From positions 1 through 32,678 of the forward strand of contig JAKPQU010000023.1 in NCBI GenBank assembly GCA_029555925.1: a stretch of DNA of 32,678 bases, in the 5' to 3' direction. The position numbers and the translations under genes are program-made. Under the pieces are notes generated by a model. The model did not search any database and was not told the origin of the DNA. It saw only the letters and a list, made by a program, of their open reading frames with translations. This DNA comes from Bacillota bacterium (lineage in GTDB: Bacteria; Eremiobacterota; SpSt-956; JAKJGF01). Below, piece after piece: positions 1 through 7,159 of this stretch; within the stretch, counting starts at the first letter, position 1, and each line of letters starts with the position of its first letter.

Positions 1-135
1 AGCCTGTCGGCTATCCACCGGGATATGGCCAGCCTGTCGGCTATCCACCGGGATATGGCCAGCCTGTCGGCTATCCCCAGGGTTATGGCCAGCCTGTCGG
101 CTATCCCCAGGGTTATGGTACCCCTGTCGGCTATC
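1..135 (+). repeat. 30-bp coding tandem repeat (QPVGYPxGYG)
   Basis: Four full 30-bp units and a partial fifth. Units 1-2 are identical and units 3-4 carry a Pro to Gln change. They are in frame with the gene that follows, and the array probably continues left of the window. Confidence 0.95.
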
Positions 136-1562
136 CTAATGTTCAGATAGAAGTCTTCATGATTCAACAAATACTTAATTACTTACTTCAATCGGGAATA
201 TTTACTCAATTACAGGGTTTTCTATCTAAAACAGATTTACCTCCCACTAAAAATGAAATTGTCATAGGAGAAGTTGTAAAAAAAGTTCTAGAAGAAGTAA
301 AAAAACAGAATCCTGAAGGAACTATGACCCAGGATCAGGAACATTTTATACAAAATAAACTGGCAGGTACAATTGCTGCTTTAAATATAAAAAAGAATGA
401 TACAAATACACTGGAAATCAAATCCGGAGATCTTAAAATAAAACAACCTGACATGTCAGGTCAGATAAGTCCGGAATTATATGCTGCTCCACAGACCAGT
501 TATTTAGGAGCCAGAGGAACTACTCCGCTGGATATGCCATCATTTTCTCAGGTTACTTCCCAGCTTAATTTATCCCAGGCTCCTTCCACTACGCCTCTTA
601 CACCTTTATATTCACAGGCAACAACACCTCTGAGCTTATCCCAGGCTCCTTCCACTACTCCTCTTACACCTTTATATTCACAGGCAACAACACCTCTGAG
701 CTTATCCCAGGCTCCTTCCACTACGCCTCTTACACCTTTATATTCACAGGCAACAACACCTCTGAGTTTATCCCAGGCTCCTTCCACTACGCCTCTCGAT
801 TTATCCCGTGCTCCTTCCACAGCACCTTTAGTTATGCCTAAAGCCAATATTACATCACAGCTGGATCTCTTTAAATATTTATATAAAGAAGAAGAAAAAA
901 CGGAAGAAATTATAAAAGAGGGGAAGGTAGACAAAAAGGAGAAAAAAGAAAAAGATATATATGCCAGAATACTTAAAACGTCTACAGGGGAAGAAACAGC
1001 AGAAGTAGTAGAAGAAGTAGAAGACTGGTTCAAGAAAAAAGGATTAAAACAGGAAGAATATAGTAAAGAAAAAAAAGAAAGTGAAATTTCGTCGGAAGTA
1101 GAAAAGAAGACAGCTCCTCTTGTCATGCCGGTTAGAGAAGAAAAAAAGACAGCTCCTCTTGTCATGCCGGTTAGAGAAGAAAAACCAGACATTCTGGAAG
1201 ACTGGGAAAGTGAAATTACTCTGTCTACAGACTGGGGAATCGACCAATCAGCAGATGATACGGGGTGGATGGAGATTTTTGATACAGTGGAGTTAAAAGA
1301 AGAAAATCTTAAAGACAGCGCAGCTTCTCCGAAGATAAAAGAAGAAGCCTTGGATCTGTTAAGAACTCTCACAAAATGCGAAAAACTATTAAAAGCAAGC
1401 CCTTCGAAACCTAAAAAAGTTTTAAGCCTTTGTAAAAAATTACTCAATATTTATCCAGGGAATCCCCTTGTTTATCACATGGCAAGCGAAGCCTACGATA
1501 AACTTGGCAACACCGAAAAAGCTGATAAATACAGAAAAAAAGCCGATAATATTGATGGGTGA
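3..1562 (+). CDS. Repeat-rich protein of unknown function, 5' end outside window
   Basis: I do not recognise the family. The first in-window ATG is at 159, but the same frame is open back to the window edge and encodes four and a half copies of a decapeptide QPVGYP(P/Q)GYG, so the gene almost certainly starts upstream. Numbering from the ATG at 159, residues 1-100 look helical and charged. Residues about 120-235 are 11-residue repeats (TTPLTPLYSQA, TTPLSLSQAPS, TAPLVMPKANI). Then comes a Lys/Glu-rich stretch, a duplicated 13-residue TAPLVMP unit near 316-341, and a C-terminal 60 residues that read like one TPR hairpin (NPLVYHMASEAYDKLGNTEK). The low-complexity P/G/Y and T/P/L segments suggest flexible linkers or a surface/scaffold protein. 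No signal peptide can be judged because the N-terminus is missing. A 299-residue antisense frame exists only because the repeats lack stops. Confidence 0.8.
   Translation, partial: PVGYPPGYGQPVGYPPGYGQPVGYPQGYGQPVGYPQGYGTPVGYPNVQIEVFMIQQILNYLLQSGIFTQLQGFLSKTDLPPTKNEIVIGEVVKKVLEEVKKQNPEGTMTQDQEHFIQNKLAGTIAALNIKKNDTNTLEIKSGDLKIKQPDMSGQISPELYAAPQTSYLGARGTTPLDMPSFSQVTSQLNLSQAPSTTPLTPLYSQATTPLSLSQAPSTTPLTPLYSQATTPLSLSQAPSTTPLTPLYSQATTPLSLSQAPSTTPLDLSRAPSTAPLVMPKANITSQLDLFKYLYKEEEKTEEIIKEGKVDKKEKKEKDIYARILKTSTGEETAEVVEEVEDWFKKKGLKQEEYSKEKKESEISSEVEKKTAPLVMPVREEKKTAPLVMPVREEKPDILEDWESEITLSTDWGIDQSADDTGWMEIFDTVELKEENLKDSAASPKIKEEALDLLRTLTKCEKLLKASPSKPKKVLSLCKKLLNIYPGNPLVYHMASEAYDKLGNTEKADKYRKKADNIDG
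571..801 (+). repeat. 66-bp coding tandem repeat (two 11-residue TTPL units)
   Basis: Unit starts at 571, 637, 703 and 769 are exactly 66 bp apart. Three units are complete and nearly identical, and the fourth is partial. Each encodes two 11-residue modules, TTPLTPLYSQA and TTPLSLSQAPS. The near-identity at DNA level implies recent expansion. Confidence 0.95.
1106..1183 (+). repeat. 39-bp coding tandem duplication (KKTAPLVMPVREE)
   Basis: Two adjacent 39-bp copies starting at 1106 and 1145 encode the same 13 residues. The core TAPLVMP also appears at the end of the 11-residue array, so it is an outlying member of the same repeat family. Confidence 0.9.
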
Positions 1563-1755
1563 TTCTACACTCACTGCTCACTAACAGGCATGACCGGAGC
1601 GGTCACAACCAGATATGAAAATTAAAACTGTGCAATAAATTTTGTGTAAACTTCAGTCGAAGCCTTATTTTATGGTAAAATCACACAAAATATCTTAAAC
1701 TCTCGACATGTTAACAAACAGTGAAGCATAAGACTTCATCATTTTCATAATAAAT

Positions 1756-3630
1756 ATGTTTATAAAAAAGTTCCGGGAAAAACACAATAGATTACTTATA
1801 TTTTCAGTTATATGCCTGTTCTGGAGTATTATAGTTATACTATCTATGTGTATGGATGTATTTTCTACAAAAACGGAATGGGGATTATTTGATAAATACG
1901 AATGGAATCTTGTAGATTTAAGATTTAAAATAAAAAATAGTTACTGCAGTAAAAAAATAAACGAGAATATAGTAATAATAGATATTGATGAATTTACGCT
2001 GGGTAAGATAGAAGAAATAGGTCAATGGCCATTCCCCCGTTCTTATTATGCGGATCTGGTGACATCCTTAAAGGAAGACGGAGCCCATGTTGTCTGCCTC
2101 GATATACTCCTCTCAGAACCTGACAGAACAGACCGTAATAATGATTTACTCTTTGCCAGAGCAATGAAAAAAACAAAAAATGTCATTCTCCCTGTGGAAT
2201 TTTCAAATCAAACCCTTCCATTCAATTCTTTTAAACAGACAGATAATATTATAGAAATCAGTAAAGTCGTATTACCAGTAAAAGAATTAAGAGAAAGCTG
2301 TTCTCTCACAGGCTTTGTTGATATATCACCTGAAAGTGACGGAGTTTTTCGAAGGGTTAATTTAAAAAAATATTATAACGATAAAGAATTCATGTATTTT
2401 TCTCTGGCCATAGCAACATATATATTGAATGTAAAACCTGATGAATTAAATATAAGTGAAGATAATAAGGGAAAAATGTTTGTAAATTATCAGGGAGGAT
2501 ATAAAACATTTAAATATATACCCTTTTACGAAGTATATAAAAAAACTTACAGAAAAACCAATAAAAACTTCTTCAAAGATAAATATGTAATAATAGGTTC
2601 AAGTGCTCCTGGCCTGGGAGATCTGAAATCCACACCTGTTTCAAACCTGTTACCTGGCGTAGAAATACAGGCTACAGCATTAAATACTATACTTAACAGA
2701 GATTATATTACCCGGTCATCCTTCTATGTAGATTCAATCCTTATAATTACGGGAGCTTTTGTTACAGCCTGGTTGCTCTCAGTATTCAGTCCTTTATGGG
2801 GTACCATAATTGTTTTATCAACTGAAGTTATGATTATTTTTATAAGTTTTATTCTCTTTATAAATAATAATTTTCTTCTTACAACTGTTCCTCTCTGCAC
2901 TGTCATAGGCACATGTTACATGAGCATAATTTCTTATAGATCAATCATAGAAGAACGGCAGAAAAGAAAATTAAAACATATCTTTCAAAGATATGTAAGC
3001 CCACAGGTAGTGAATTTAATAATAAATTCTTCGGACAAACCTGCCCTGGGTGGAGAAAGAAAAAAAATGACTGTTTTATTTTCAGATATAAGAAATTTCA
3101 CTCCTATGAGTGAAAAATTAAAACCTGAAGAAGTAGTTAATGTACTTAATGAATATTTTACATCTATGGCAGAAATAATATTTCAATATGATGGAACTAT
3201 TGACAAATTTATTGGTGATTGTATAATGGCATTCTGGGGAGCTCCTATATATCACAGGGATGATGCTCTCAGAGCAGTTAAAGCAGCACTGGGAATGAAA
3301 AAAAAATTACAGGAGCTTCAGAAAAAATGGGAAAAAGAAGGTAAACCTCCAATTGCAGTGGGTACAGGCATAAATACAGGAGAAGTTGTAGTGGGTAATA
3401 TAGGTTCCCCTGAAAGAATGGAATATACTACAATAGGGGATGAAGTTAATCTTGCTTCACGGCTTCAATCAATAGCAAAAGAAGGTCAAATATTTATAAG
3501 TAGCAGCACATACAAAGAAGTCTGTGAAGAGATAGAAGCAAAAGAAATAACTCCTGTAAAAGTTAAAGGAAAATCAGAACCGGTAATCCTTTATGAAGTC
3601 ACAGGTATTAAAGAATATAATGATAAGTAG
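1756..3630 (+). CDS. CHASE2-domain class III adenylate cyclase
   Basis: Predicted membrane receptor that makes cAMP from ATP. An N-terminal transmembrane helix (about 15-35) precedes an extracytoplasmic CHASE2 sensor (about 45-320, with the typical IVIIDIDEFTL start). Two or three hydrophobic helices follow at about 325-395, then the cytoplasmic class III cyclase domain (about 430-615). Metal ligands are visible as Asp444 (FSDIRNFT) and Asp488 (KFIGDCIMAFWGAP). Lys484 and Thr558 occupy the purine-selecting positions and Asn565/Arg569 (VNLASR) the transition-state positions, so the enzyme should be active and prefer ATP. 624 residues is normal for the family. The ATG has no obvious Shine-Dalgarno sequence. 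The next gene starts at once, suggesting co-transcription. The sensed ligand is unknown. Confidence 0.92.
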   Translation: MFIKKFREKHNRLLIFSVICLFWSIIVILSMCMDVFSTKTEWGLFDKYEWNLVDLRFKIKNSYCSKKINENIVIIDIDEFTLGKIEEIGQWPFPRSYYADLVTSLKEDGAHVVCLDILLSEPDRTDRNNDLLFARAMKKTKNVILPVEFSNQTLPFNSFKQTDNIIEISKVVLPVKELRESCSLTGFVDISPESDGVFRRVNLKKYYNDKEFMYFSLAIATYILNVKPDELNISEDNKGKMFVNYQGGYKTFKYIPFYEVYKKTYRKTNKNFFKDKYVIIGSSAPGLGDLKSTPVSNLLPGVEIQATALNTILNRDYITRSSFYVDSILIITGAFVTAWLLSVFSPLWGTIIVLSTEVMIIFISFILFINNNFLLTTVPLCTVIGTCYMSIISYRSIIEERQKRKLKHIFQRYVSPQVVNLIINSSDKPALGGERKKMTVLFSDIRNFTPMSEKLKPEEVVNVLNEYFTSMAEIIFQYDGTIDKFIGDCIMAFWGAPIYHRDDALRAVKAALGMKKKLQELQKKWEKEGKPPIAVGTGINTGEVVVGNIGSPERMEYTTIGDEVNLASRLQSIAKEGQIFISSSTYKEVCEEIEAKEITPVKVKGKSEPVILYEVTGIKEYNDK

Positions 3631-3639
3631 GTGTTAATA

Positions 3640-4428
3640 GTGTTTTATTTTCTTTTTTACAGGCTTTTACTTGCTCATATGCTGGGAGAATTTCCTCTTC
3701 AGACATCAAAAATTTCTCAATTTAAACAGAGAAATTTCTGGGGTATTATTTTTCATTCCGTTATATACACATTAATCATATTAATATTCTGTCTTCCATG
3801 TATTGCCGGTTTCTGGCCATATATACTCATTATAGGTATAACCCATATATTAATAGAGCAGGCCAGAGTTTCTGCCATAAGATATCTGAAAAAAGATAAT
3901 CTTTGGACCTTTCTTGCGAAACAGATTCTTCATATAGTAATAATATATGGGACCCTTTTAATTGGTAATGTTAAGAATTACTCCCCCCTGGCACCTTACA
4001 ACCTGCCTGAAACAATAACTCTGTCTTTTGAAAGCTTCGGAAGATTATTTTTATATACCTATTATGACGATAAAACTATTATTTATTATACCGGTTTTTG
4101 CTTTTCCATCTTTGTCACATCATTTATAATATATTATCTGGAAAAACTTATATTGCCCAGAGAAGAACAACTATTGATAGGAAGTTACAGGGAATTAATA
4201 GGATTTATAGAAAGAGGTATGATTACAGCCTTTGCCATAAAAGGATGGGGCTTATATATAATAATCTATACAATTATAAGATTTTTAATATGTGTCATAT
4301 TAAAATTATTTATAAATCAGGAACTTCCATGGCGTCTTCTTATCTGGGATACAATACTTAATATAACTCTTGCAACTATATATGGTTTTCTCATAAACTA
4401 CTGGATCAAAATAATTTCACCTGCCTGA
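3640..4428 (+). CDS. DUF3307-like integral membrane protein
   Basis: A membrane protein of about 262 residues with six to eight hydrophobic segments. The N-terminal pattern LLAHMLGEFPLQTSKI followed by a conserved-looking HILIEQARV matches the DUF3307 family as I remember it; its function is not established. The frame is open from a GTG at 3631 directly after the cyclase stop, but the GTG at 3640 has TAGGTG six bases upstream and is the better start. The tight spacing implies an operon and perhaps translational coupling with the cyclase. It could be a partner or target of the cAMP signal, but nothing in the sequence proves it. Confidence 0.75.
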   Translation: MFYFLFYRLLLAHMLGEFPLQTSKISQFKQRNFWGIIFHSVIYTLIILIFCLPCIAGFWPYILIIGITHILIEQARVSAIRYLKKDNLWTFLAKQILHIVIIYGTLLIGNVKNYSPLAPYNLPETITLSFESFGRLFLYTYYDDKTIIYYTGFCFSIFVTSFIIYYLEKLILPREEQLLIGSYRELIGFIERGMITAFAIKGWGLYIIIYTIIRFLICVILKLFINQELPWRLLIWDTILNITLATIYGFLINYWIKIISPA

Positions 4429-4444
4429 TATGCCAGTTGAGGAA

Positions 4445-4469
4445 GGATTTTTTCAAAAGTCATTGAATA
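4445..4469 (+). promoter_or_regulatory. Candidate GGATTTTT box upstream of selB
   Basis: GGATTTTTT followed 16 bases after its first G by CATTGAAT. It resembles the boxes at 14527, 20462 and 27933 but is the least similar of the four. A second AAAGGATTTTT lies at 4544-4554 and may act as the selB ribosome site. Confidence 0.25.
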
Positions 4470-4470
4470 A

Positions 4471-4491
4471 GTGAGTAGTGAGTAGTGAATG
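4471..4491 (+). repeat. Heptad repeat block (GTGAGTA x2, GTGAATG)
   Basis: Three consecutive 7-bp units in the gap before selB. It belongs to the intergenic GTGANNN family found throughout the window. Confidence 0.8.
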
Positions 4492-4560
4492 AAAAACTAT
4501 AAATTACTGTTTATTATTTACTATATTACTTTAAACGGACTGTAAAGGATTTTTAAAAAA

Positions 4561-6444
4561 TTGCATTACTTCATAATAGGAACAGCAGGCCATATAGATC
4601 ATGGCAAGACTACTCTGATTAAATCCCTCACAGGAATAGAAACAGATAGGCTGAAAGAAGAAAAAGAAAGAGGTATTTCTATTGACCTTGGTTTTGCCTA
4701 TCTGGATTCCGGCAGAGGAGAAAAATTCGGCATAGTAGATGTACCGGGCCATGAAAAATTTATAAAAAACATGGTTGCAGGTGCGGCAGGCATGGATATA
4801 GTTCTGCTTGTAGTAGCTGCAAATGAAGGGGTAATGCCTCAGACAATAGAGCATCTTGATATTTTAAGGTTTTTATCCATAAAAAAGGGAGTTATCATTA
4901 TAACAAAAATCGACATAGCTACAGAAGAACAGATAAAAAATACAAAGGAAGAAATTCTGGATCTTGTAAAAGGAACATTTCTTGAAGACTCTCCTGTAGT
5001 TTTATTCTCTTCTACAGATGGCAGAGGCATAAAAGAACTGAAGAAAATACTTGAAGACATGTATGACCATGTTGAAGCGAGAGATATAACTGCACCGGTT
5101 ATATTACCGGTAGACAGGGTATTTACCATATCAGGGTTTGGCACAGTAATAACTGGAACACTTCAAAAAGGAACCATACATAAAGGAGATATCCTGGAAA
5201 TTCAACCTCAGAAGATAGAAGCAAGGGTTCGTAATATTCAGGTACACAATGATTTTGTGGACAGTGCCTGTGCTGGCCAGAGAGTTGCAGTAAATATTAC
5301 AGGTATTGAAAAAGACGATATAGAAAGAGGTAACTGGCTGGTATGGAGGGGAGTGTTTTCACCGGTAAAATTTCTTGATTGTTATTTTACGAGACTATCA
5401 CATTATAAAAAAGATTTCAAGTCAGGACAAAGAGTAAGACTTCATATAGGTACAAATGAAATAATAGGAAGAATAACCTTTACAGAAGGTGATGAAATAA
5501 AACCGGGAGAGAGCGGAATAGTACAGTTTAATTTAGAAAAACCTGTTATCGTTTCCTACGGAGATCATTTTATTGTAAGAAACTATTCACCTATGGAGAC
5601 TATAGGAGGGGGGAAAGTGCTTTCCGGAGGAGATAAAAAGCATAAAAAAACCGATAAAAAACTCGTTGAATATCTCAGGGAACTCGAAAAAGGTGAAAAA
5701 GATAATAGAATAGAGCAGGAAATACTTCACTGTCCCTTTCAATCTTACAGTAAATTTATTCAACAGGGTCATGAAGAGGATATAAAAAAACTTATTGAAG
5801 CTAAAAAAATAATTCTATTACAGGATTGTCTGCTTCATATCAGGGATTTAAAACCTGTAGAAGAAGAATTAATAAAAATTCTGGCAGATTTTCATAAAAA
5901 TAATCCTTTAAGAATAGGAGCAAATCCTGCAGAAATCACAAAATTAATAACAAAATACAGGGAGCATCTGAAAGGGAAAATCTTAAGAGAAATTCTTGAA
6001 AGAATTCCCTCTATTGAGTTTAAAAGAGGCAGGTTTAAGCTTAAAGATTTTAAAATAACATTAAATGCCCGACAGGAGAAATTAAAAAATGAGATTTTAT
6101 TAATCTTTGAAACATGTTTATTTAAACCGCCATCTCTTGAAGAAATAAAAGAAAAATTCGGGAAGAATGCAGATTTCAAACAGGTATTTGCCTATCTTCT
6201 GGAACAGGAGCTTATTGTATCAGCAAAAGAAGCCATGATGTTTCATAAAAAAGCCATAGAAAAAGCGAAAGAGATTATATACAGGGAGATAAAATCGGAA
6301 GGAAAAATTACTGCAGCAAAAGCAAGAGACCTCTTTAATACAAACAGAAAATATGCTATAGTATTACTTGAATACTTTGACAGCATAAATTTTACAAAGA
6401 GAATGGAAGATAACAGGATTTTATATGAAAATCGTAGCAAATAA
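4561..6444 (+). CDS. selB: Selenocysteine-specific elongation factor SelB
   Basis: GTPase that delivers selenocysteyl-tRNA to UGA codons by binding a SECIS hairpin in the mRNA. Residues 1-170 are an EF-Tu-like G domain: G1 GHIDHGKTT (10-18), [10 protein letters not shown] switch (37-46), DVPGH (60-64) and TKID (115-118). Beta-barrel domains II and III follow, with GTVITGTL typical of SelB. The C-terminal 250 residues contain the charged winged-helix array that binds SECIS. 627 residues is the usual length. The start is TTG at 4561 with AAAGGA at 4544-4549; the protein begins exactly where SelB homologues do. It lies 264 bp upstream of the selC tRNA, which strengthens the call. No selA or selD is in the window. 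Confidence 0.97.
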   Translation: MHYFIIGTAGHIDHGKTTLIKSLTGIETDRLKEEKERGISIDLGFAYLDSGRGEKFGIVDVPGHEKFIKNMVAGAAGMDIVLLVVAANEGVMPQTIEHLDILRFLSIKKGVIIITKIDIATEEQIKNTKEEILDLVKGTFLEDSPVVLFSSTDGRGIKELKKILEDMYDHVEARDITAPVILPVDRVFTISGFGTVITGTLQKGTIHKGDILEIQPQKIEARVRNIQVHNDFVDSACAGQRVAVNITGIEKDDIERGNWLVWRGVFSPVKFLDCYFTRLSHYKKDFKSGQRVRLHIGTNEIIGRITFTEGDEIKPGESGIVQFNLEKPVIVSYGDHFIVRNYSPMETIGGGKVLSGGDKKHKKTDKKLVEYLRELEKGEKDNRIEQEILHCPFQSYSKFIQQGHEEDIKKLIEAKKIILLQDCLLHIRDLKPVEEELIKILADFHKNNPLRIGANPAEITKLITKYREHLKGKILREILERIPSIEFKRGRFKLKDFKITLNARQEKLKNEILLIFETCLFKPPSLEEIKEKFGKNADFKQVFAYLLEQELIVSAKEAMMFHKKAIEKAKEIIYREIKSEGKITAAKARDLFNTNRKYAIVLLEYFDSINFTKRMEDNRILYENRSK

Positions 6445-6483
6445 TCGGCGATGGATGATTTCCATAGCAGATTATAAATAAAT

Positions 6484-6701
6484 CCTTAGTACCGTAACAG
6501 GTAAAAGGGTATCCATAAAAAGCTTCTGCCTGGCAGGCTCTGGAGAAGAAAAATTAGTTTTTTTATATAGAATTAAAAATTAAATAAGGGCTAATTTATT
6601 GTCTGTAAAACAAATTAAATAAGGCAGATTATTTTTCTTCATAAGAGCCTGTCAGGCAGAAACTGATAAATGGTTACTAATTTACCTGTAGCGGTACTTA
6701 G
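6484..6701. repeat. MITE-like long inverted repeat between selB and selC
   Basis: The left arm (6484-6560) and the right arm (about 6625-6701) are imperfect reverse complements. The outer ends pair as CTTAGTACCGTAACAGGTAA against TTACCTGTAGCGGTACTTAG. An inner 21-bp segment around 6521-6540 (GCTTCTGCCTGGCAGGCTCT) pairs with 6643-6662 with two mismatches. The middle is AT-rich and has no ORF. The whole can fold as one hairpin of about 218 nt. It resembles a non-autonomous foldback/MITE element, though I see no convincing target duplication. A regulatory or processing hairpin for the sel genes is an alternative. Confidence 0.65.
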
Positions 6702-6707
6702 AGACAT

Positions 6708-6805
6708 GGGAGTAAATGGGGTCTGGTGGCCTTCACGGACTTCAAATCCGCTGATGGGCAGGTTGAACTGTCCATGGTAGGTTCGATTCCTACATACTCC
6801 CGCCA
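6708..6805 (+). tRNA. selC: tRNA-Sec (anticodon TCA)
   Basis: A 98-nt tRNA with the selC hallmarks. The long acceptor stem pairs GGGAGTA with TACTCCC, followed by discriminator G and encoded CCA. The anticodon stem CGGA/TCCG encloses loop CTTCAAA with anticodon TCA. A long extra arm pairs GGGCAG with CTGTCC, and the T arm GTAGG/CCTAC carries TTCGATT. It decodes UGA as selenocysteine and is charged first with serine. Its position downstream of selB fits. Confidence 0.97.
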
Positions 6806-6813
6806 TATTAATC

Positions 6814-6907
6814 GTGACGCGTGACGTGTGACGTGTGACGCGTGGTTCGTTAAGAATTTTCTTGACCTATTACGCATTACGCATTACGCATTACGCATTA
6901 CGCTTAC
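6814..6907. repeat. Foldback heptad repeat block after selC
   Basis: Forward units GTGACGC, GTGACGT, GTGACGT, GTGACGC, GTGGTTC at 6814-6848. An AT-rich spacer follows, then four GCATTAC units at 6874-6901 and a partial one to 6907. GCATTAC is the complement of GTAATGC, so the two halves are inverted variants of one unit. Confidence 0.9.
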
Positions 6908-6936
6908 GATAAAAAAACAATGAGGTGAAATAAAAA

Positions 6937-7110
6937 ATGTCTGATGAAAAAAAAGTTTTCCCAGTTCCTGTTAAAGGAGGAGCCAAATGCAGAGGCTGTA
7001 AAGGCACTCTGGAAGGGAATAAATATGTAAAAGTTGCCGGTAAAAAATGGCATAAAGAATGTGCCGTAAAAGCAGGCAAAAAGATATCAAAAGAATATGC
7101 GGAAGTATAA
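6937..7110 (+). CDS. 57-residue LIM-like single zinc-finger protein
   Basis: A short gene with a good ribosome site (GAGGTG at 6923-6928) and ATG at 6937. The protein is basic and carries Cys18-x2-Cys21, then His39-x2-Cys42 in the context KKWHKECAVKAG. This is the spacing of the first half of a LIM domain (CxxC, 17 residues, HxxC), with the WHxxC signature, and should bind one zinc. There is no second finger. It lies 50 bp upstream of the EF-G-like gene on the same strand, so the two are probably co-transcribed. The role is unknown; a ribosome- or RNA-associated zinc protein is one possibility. Confidence 0.8.
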   Translation: MSDEKKVFPVPVKGGAKCRGCKGTLEGNKYVKVAGKKWHKECAVKAGKKISKEYAEV

Positions 7111-7159
7111 ACGGCTCTAATATGACGAACGGTTAGAGGCAAAAAGGAGGCAAATTTGT

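Noticed and set aside
571..801. CRISPR-like array
   Set aside because: The 66-bp units are contiguous without unique spacers and encode in-frame peptide repeats.
548..1447. A 299-residue open frame on the minus strand
   Set aside because: It is antisense to the repeat-rich protein and is kept open by the 66-bp repeats; it has no ribosome site and no recognisable domain.
4098..4361. An 87-residue frame inside the DUF3307 gene
   Set aside because: It overlaps a transmembrane gene in another frame and has no ribosome site or family resemblance.
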